This document shows, piece by piece, positions 6,261 through 8,905 of a stretch of DNA of 8,905 nt. This DNA is from JAVBTT01 sp031550325. Its GTDB lineage: Bacteria > Bacillota > Clostridia > Oscillospirales > UBA929. The stretch covers positions 1 to 8,905 of the forward strand of contig JAVBOR010000058.1 in the NCBI GenBank assembly GCA_031550325.1. The letters are read 5' to 3'. The notes beneath the pieces are model-generated. The model was not told where the DNA came from. It saw only the letters and a list, made by a program, of their open reading frames with translations, and searched no databases. The first letter of the stretch is position 1. Each line of letters opens with the position of its first letter. The position numbers and the translations under genes were made by a program.

Positions 6261-6313
6261 TGCAGACAAACCGAAGGTTGACTATAAACGAAGAACCCTT
6301 CGGTTCTTTGACA
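6261..6313 (+). promoter_or_regulatory. nfnA leader with mutually exclusive hairpins
   Basis: Two local hairpins can form: AACC-GAA-GGTT (6269-6279) and AAGAACC-CTTC-GGTTCTT (6291-6308). AACCGAAGG (6269-6277) is also the exact complement of CCTTCGGTT (6297-6305), so a 9-bp long-range stem would break both. There is no U-tract, so any switch would act on RNA stability or translation rather than termination. The right arm GGTTCTTTGACA (6302-6313) is the second copy of the family D repeat at 5482-5508. A regulatory role is inferred only. Confidence 0.4.
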
Positions 6314-6342
6314 CACTAACCTATTAGGGAGGGCTCCATGTA

Positions 6343-7179
6343 ATGTACACCATTTTGCGCAAGCAAGTGCTCAACCGTGAGGTCACCCGCATGGACATAT
6401 TGGCCCCGCTTGTGGCCGCCAAGGCGAAGGCGGGACAGTTTATCATCCTGCGTCTGGATGAGTTCGGCGAACGCATCCCGCTCACGGTGGCCGGCACGGA
6501 CACGGCGTCGGGCGCGGTGACCATTATCTATCAAAAGGTCGGCAAGACAACCTTTGTGCTGGACGAGCTCTCCGAGGGCGACACCCTGCTTGACTTTGTC
6601 GGGCCGCTGGGTACGCCCACCCATATCGTGGGCGTTGAGCGCGCCGCCGTCGTGGGCGGCGGGTTGGGCTGCGCCATCGCCTGGCCGGTCGCCAAGGCAC
6701 TGCACGCCCAGGGCACCGAGGTGGACATGATCGCGGGGTTCCGCTCAAAGGAACTGGTCATTTTGGAAAGTGAGCTGGCGCAGGCGTCAACGCGCCTGCA
6801 TGTCTGCACCGACGACGGCTCTTACGCCGACAGAGGCTTTGTAACCGACAAGCTCAAAAGCCTGCTCGATGCGGGACAGCGTTTTGACAAGGTCTACGCC
6901 ATCGGGCCGCTGATTATGATGAAATTTGTCTCCCGCCTGACCAAGGAGTTCGGCATCCCCACGCTGGTCAGCATGAACCCCATCATGGTCGACGGCACGG
7001 GCATGTGCGGCTGCTGCCGCGTCACCGTGGGCGGCAAGGTCAAATTTGCCTGCGTCGACGGCCCGGACTTTGACGGCCACGAGGTGGACTACGACGAGGC
7101 CATCCGCCGGAGCGTCGCCTATAAACCCTTTGAAACACAAAAGCTTCACGCCTGCAAACTGACCGGAGGTGTTCTCTGA
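6343..7179 (+). CDS. nfnA: NADH-dependent ferredoxin:NADP+ oxidoreductase, small (alpha) subunit
   Basis: A 278-residue protein of the ferredoxin-NADP reductase fold, called NfnA or sulfide dehydrogenase alpha subunit. With NfnB it forms a cytosolic bifurcating enzyme that couples NADH and reduced ferredoxin to NADP+ reduction. RIPLT at 44-48 binds FAD. VGGGLGCA at 104-111 is the NAD(H) Rossmann loop. The C-terminal VDGTGMCGCCR...KFACVDGP carries the [2Fe-2S] ligands, in this family one Asp and three Cys: D217, C222, C225 and C237 are the natural candidates. C224 next to C225 is an extra cysteine. GGGAGGG (6327-6333) lies 9 bases before this ATG. An earlier ATG at 6338 is followed at once by TAA and cannot encode the protein. 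The stop codon shares one base with the nfnB start, so the two are translationally coupled. Confidence 0.95.
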   Translation: MYTILRKQVLNREVTRMDILAPLVAAKAKAGQFIILRLDEFGERIPLTVAGTDTASGAVTIIYQKVGKTTFVLDELSEGDTLLDFVGPLGTPTHIVGVERAAVVGGGLGCAIAWPVAKALHAQGTEVDMIAGFRSKELVILESELAQASTRLHVCTDDGSYADRGFVTDKLKSLLDAGQRFDKVYAIGPLIMMKFVSRLTKEFGIPTLVSMNPIMVDGTGMCGCCRVTVGGKVKFACVDGPDFDGHEVDYDEAIRRSVAYKPFETQKLHACKLTGGVL

Positions 7180-8567
7180 TGCCGAATATGCAGCTTGATA
7201 AAACGCCCATGCCCGAACAGGCGCCCGACGTGCGTAACAAGAACTTTTTTGAGGTCGCGCTCGGGTATACGCCCGAGCAGGCTGTCAGCGAGGCAGCCCG
7301 CTGCCTGCGCTGCAAGACGCGGCCCTGCGTGCAGGGATGCCCGGTCAACGTGGCCATTCCTGAATTTGTCGGCCAGATTGCCGACGGGCTCTTTGACGAC
7401 GCCATCGACACAGTCCGCTCGACCAACGCCCTGCCTGCCGTGTGCGGACGCGTCTGCCCGCAGGAGACGCAATGCGAGCAGTTTTGCGTGCGCGGTAAAA
7501 AGGGTGCGCCCGTCGCCATTGGAAGACTGGAGCGCTTTGCCGCCGACCACAGCCTGCAAAGCGGGCGCGAAACGCCCTCGGTCAGCGCCGAAAAGCGCGG
7601 CAAACGCGTGGCCGTCGTCGGTTCCGGCCCGGCCGGACTGACCTGCGCGGGCGACCTGGCGCGCGCGGGGTATGACGTGACGGTGTTTGAGGCCTTCCAC
7701 GCCGCCGGCGGCGTTTTGGTATACGGCATTCCCGAGTTCAGGCTTCCCAAGGCCATCGTAAAGCAGGAAATTGACTGCCTGTGCGAGCTTGGCGTGCGTA
7801 TAGAGCCCAACATGGTCATCGGGCAGGTCTTCACAGTGGACGATTTGTTTGCGGAGGGCTACTCGGCCGTGTTCATCGGCACGGGCGCGGGGCTTCCGTC
7901 GTTTATGAACGTTCCCGGCGAAAGCCTGATCGGCGTTTATTCAGCCAACGAGTACCTCACGCGCGTCAATTTGATGAAAGCGTATGACCCGCAGGCCGAC
8001 ACGCCCGTGCTGCAAAGCCGCAGCACGGTTGTCATCGGCGGCGGCAACGTGGCCATGGACGCCGCGCGCTGCGCCAAGCGCATGGGCGCCGAAAGCGTAA
8101 CCATTGCCTACCGGCGCGGCGAGGCCGAGCTTCCCGCGCGTCTGGAAGAGATCCACCACGCCAAGGAAGAGGGCATCGTTTTTCACTTCCTCACTGCGCC
8201 TGTCGCGGTCCACGGAGATGACGACGGTCGGGTCTGCTCCATGACCTGTGTTGAGATGGAACTTGGCGAGCCCGACGCCTCCGGCCGCCGCCGCCCTGTC
8301 GTCAAGCAGGGCAGCGAGTTTACGCTTGACGCCGACTGCGTAATCGTCGCCATCGGCACCTCGCCAAATCCGCTGATTCGCATGACTACGCCCGGACTTG
8401 AGGTCAACAAGTGGGGCTGTGTCGTGGCCGATGAGGAGACAGGCGCGACTTCGCGGCCGGGCGTCTACGCAGGCGGCGACATCGCCACGGGCGCTGCGAC
8501 GGTCATTTTGGCCATGGGCGCTGGCAAGAAAGCCGCCGCCGCCATCGACCGCTATCTTGCCGGATGA
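7179..8567 (+). CDS. nfnB: NADH-dependent ferredoxin:NADP+ oxidoreductase, large (beta) subunit
   Basis: A 462-residue GltD-like flavoprotein and the site of flavin-based electron bifurcation in NfnAB. The N-terminal domain carries eight conserved cysteines (C42, C45, C50, C54, C89, C93, C99, C103) for two [4Fe-4S] clusters. FAD binds at VVGSGPAG (146-153) and NADP(H) at IGGGNVAMD (286-294). A second FAD contact, AGGDIATGAATVILAMGAGK, lies near the C-terminus. Length and domain order match NfnB. The same fold occurs as the small subunit of glutamate synthase (GltD), but no gltB is present and the preceding gene is nfnA, so NfnB is preferred. GGAGGT (7165-7170) lies 8 bases before ATG, and ATG overlaps the nfnA stop by one base (TGATG). 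No U-tract terminator is seen directly after the gene; the hairpins from 8650 onward are the first candidates. Confidence 0.96.
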   Translation: MPNMQLDKTPMPEQAPDVRNKNFFEVALGYTPEQAVSEAARCLRCKTRPCVQGCPVNVAIPEFVGQIADGLFDDAIDTVRSTNALPAVCGRVCPQETQCEQFCVRGKKGAPVAIGRLERFAADHSLQSGRETPSVSAEKRGKRVAVVGSGPAGLTCAGDLARAGYDVTVFEAFHAAGGVLVYGIPEFRLPKAIVKQEIDCLCELGVRIEPNMVIGQVFTVDDLFAEGYSAVFIGTGAGLPSFMNVPGESLIGVYSANEYLTRVNLMKAYDPQADTPVLQSRSTVVIGGGNVAMDAARCAKRMGAESVTIAYRRGEAELPARLEEIHHAKEEGIVFHFLTAPVAVHGDDDGRVCSMTCVEMELGEPDASGRRRPVVKQGSEFTLDADCVIVAIGTSPNPLIRMTTPGLEVNKWGCVVADEETGATSRPGVYAGGDIATGAATVILAMGAGKKAAAAIDRYLAG

Positions 8568-8634
8568 TCTTCGCTTTCGCCCGAAAAGCTTAAGCCGCGG
8601 CGCAAAGAGAAACCCCGGCTCCCGTCAAGAAATC

Positions 8635-8688
8635 CCTCGCGTCCTCGTCCTTTTTGGTTTTCATGTCGAGCCTGACGGCGCAGCCAGC
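8635..8688 (-). repeat. 54-base dispersed repeat, copy 2 (inverted)
   Basis: The minus strand matches 2004-2057 at roughly 80% by eye, with the exact blocks GGCTGCGCCGTCAGGC (8685-8670), AAAAAGGAC and ACGCGAGG (8642-8635). It lies 68 bases past nfnB. It overlaps a larger inverted repeat: CTTTTTGGTTTTCA (8650-8663) against TGAAAACAAAAAG (8704-8716), with one base missing. An inner CCAGCA/TGCTGG hairpin sits at 8684-8701. Confidence 0.65.
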
Positions 8689-8726
8689 AGGTCCTTGCTG
8701 GACTGAAAACAAAAAGATTGAAGCAC

Positions 8727-8759
8727 AGCGCGTTCCCGGATTCACTCCGGGAACGCGCT
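8727..8759. repeat. Perfect 14-bp palindrome, family A copy 2
   Basis: AGCGCGTTCCCGGA (8727-8740), loop TTCAC, TCCGGGAACGCGCT (8746-8759). The core CGGATTCACTCCGG is shared with 154-166 and, inverted, with 8843-8855. Its stem is the longest perfect one in the window. There is no T-run, so if it ends nfnAB transcription it does so without a classical U-tract. The stretch 8568-8905 holds only this and neighbouring hairpins; I see no gene in it. Confidence 0.7.
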
Positions 8760-8765
8760 TGAGAC

Positions 8766-8792
8766 TGTAGACAAACCTTCGATTTGTCTACA
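8766..8792. repeat. Perfect 10-bp palindrome, family B (TGTAGACAAA)
   Basis: TGTAGACAAA (8766-8775) and TTTGTCTACA (8783-8792) around CCTTCGA. The left arm also occurs near 218-227, and a variant lies at 6261-6270. It is spaced 6 bases from the family A palindrome before it. Confidence 0.65.
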
Positions 8793-8806
8793 AACGGGAG
8801 CAGGAA

Positions 8807-8826
8807 CGCGTCTTTGTGAAGACGCG
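8807..8826. repeat. Perfect 8-bp hairpin CGCGTCTT/AAGACGCG
   Basis: CGCGTCTT (8807-8814), loop TGTG, AAGACGCG (8819-8826). The sequence TCTTTGTGA across the loop also occurs at 177-185 beside the family A hairpin there, so it may belong to the same composite repeat. Confidence 0.5.
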
Positions 8827-8836
8827 CATTGGGTGA

Positions 8837-8861
8837 CTTTCCCGGAGTGAATCCGTGAAAG
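8837..8861. repeat. Palindromic repeat, family A copy 3 (inverted)
   Basis: CTTTC-C-CGGA (8837-8846), loop GTGAA, TCCG-T-GAAAG (8852-8861). Its reverse complement, CTTTCACGGATTCACTCCG and on to GAAAG, differs from 148-172 at only two positions over 25 bases. It therefore belongs to the same family as the hairpin at the left end of the window, in opposite orientation. Confidence 0.65.
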
Positions 8862-8905
8862 AGTTGTGGTTCTGATTTTTTTCGCCTGTCAAGCCTCATT
8901 CGTCC

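Noticed and set aside
7179..8567. Glutamate synthase small subunit (gltD)
   Set aside because: The fold is shared, but there is no gltB and the gene overlaps nfnA, which defines the NfnAB pair.
8650..8861. CRISPR array or integron attC sites
   Set aside because: The hairpins differ in sequence, are not regularly spaced, have no unique spacers of constant length, and there is no cas gene or integrase in the window.

Overview
The window is a GC-rich bacterial segment with AGGAGG-type ribosome binding sites, a T-box leader, tight operons and hairpin-rich spacers. These point to a Firmicute, probably a high-GC anaerobic clostridium of the Oscillospirales type. That placement is inferred from style and gene content, not from a marker gene.

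Layout: 1-262 is non-coding and full of hairpins, including a strong terminator for something upstream of the window. 263-1633 (minus) encodes a TrpB2-type tryptophan synthase beta chain. It is preceded on the same strand by a near-consensus promoter (1927-1955) and a T-box leader (about 1669-1920), whose specifier codon (UGG) and UGGC bulge both fit tRNA-Trp. The divergent side starts with an operon of two genes: a flavoprotein with the fold of dihydrolipoyl dehydrogenases but without the redox cysteines or the catalytic histidine (2177-3481), and a GH31 glycosidase related to sulfoquinovosidase YihQ but without its sulfonate-binding residues (3493-5451). A terminator follows at 5525-5545. 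Next come a lone flavodoxin (5659-6138) and, behind its own extended -10 promoter and a structured leader, the pair nfnA-nfnB (6343-8567), the two subunits of the electron-bifurcating NADH-dependent ferredoxin:NADP+ oxidoreductase. 8568-8905 is non-coding and again holds a cluster of hairpins.

How they work together: NfnAB exchanges electrons between NADH, ferredoxin and NADPH, as expected in a fermenting anaerobe, and the flavodoxin may be a further electron carrier. TrpB2 is controlled by tryptophan supply at the RNA level and probably makes tryptophan from indole and (phospho)serine; no trpA is present. The flavoprotein and GH31 genes are translationally close and probably act together on a sugar or glycoside that I cannot name.

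The most unusual signals are the catalytically stripped disulfide-oxidoreductase relative with its GH31 partner, the Trp T-box on a stand-alone trpB2, a leader with mutually exclusive hairpins before nfnA, and several families of short palindromic repeats shared between the spacers, including a 54-base repeat present once in each orientation.
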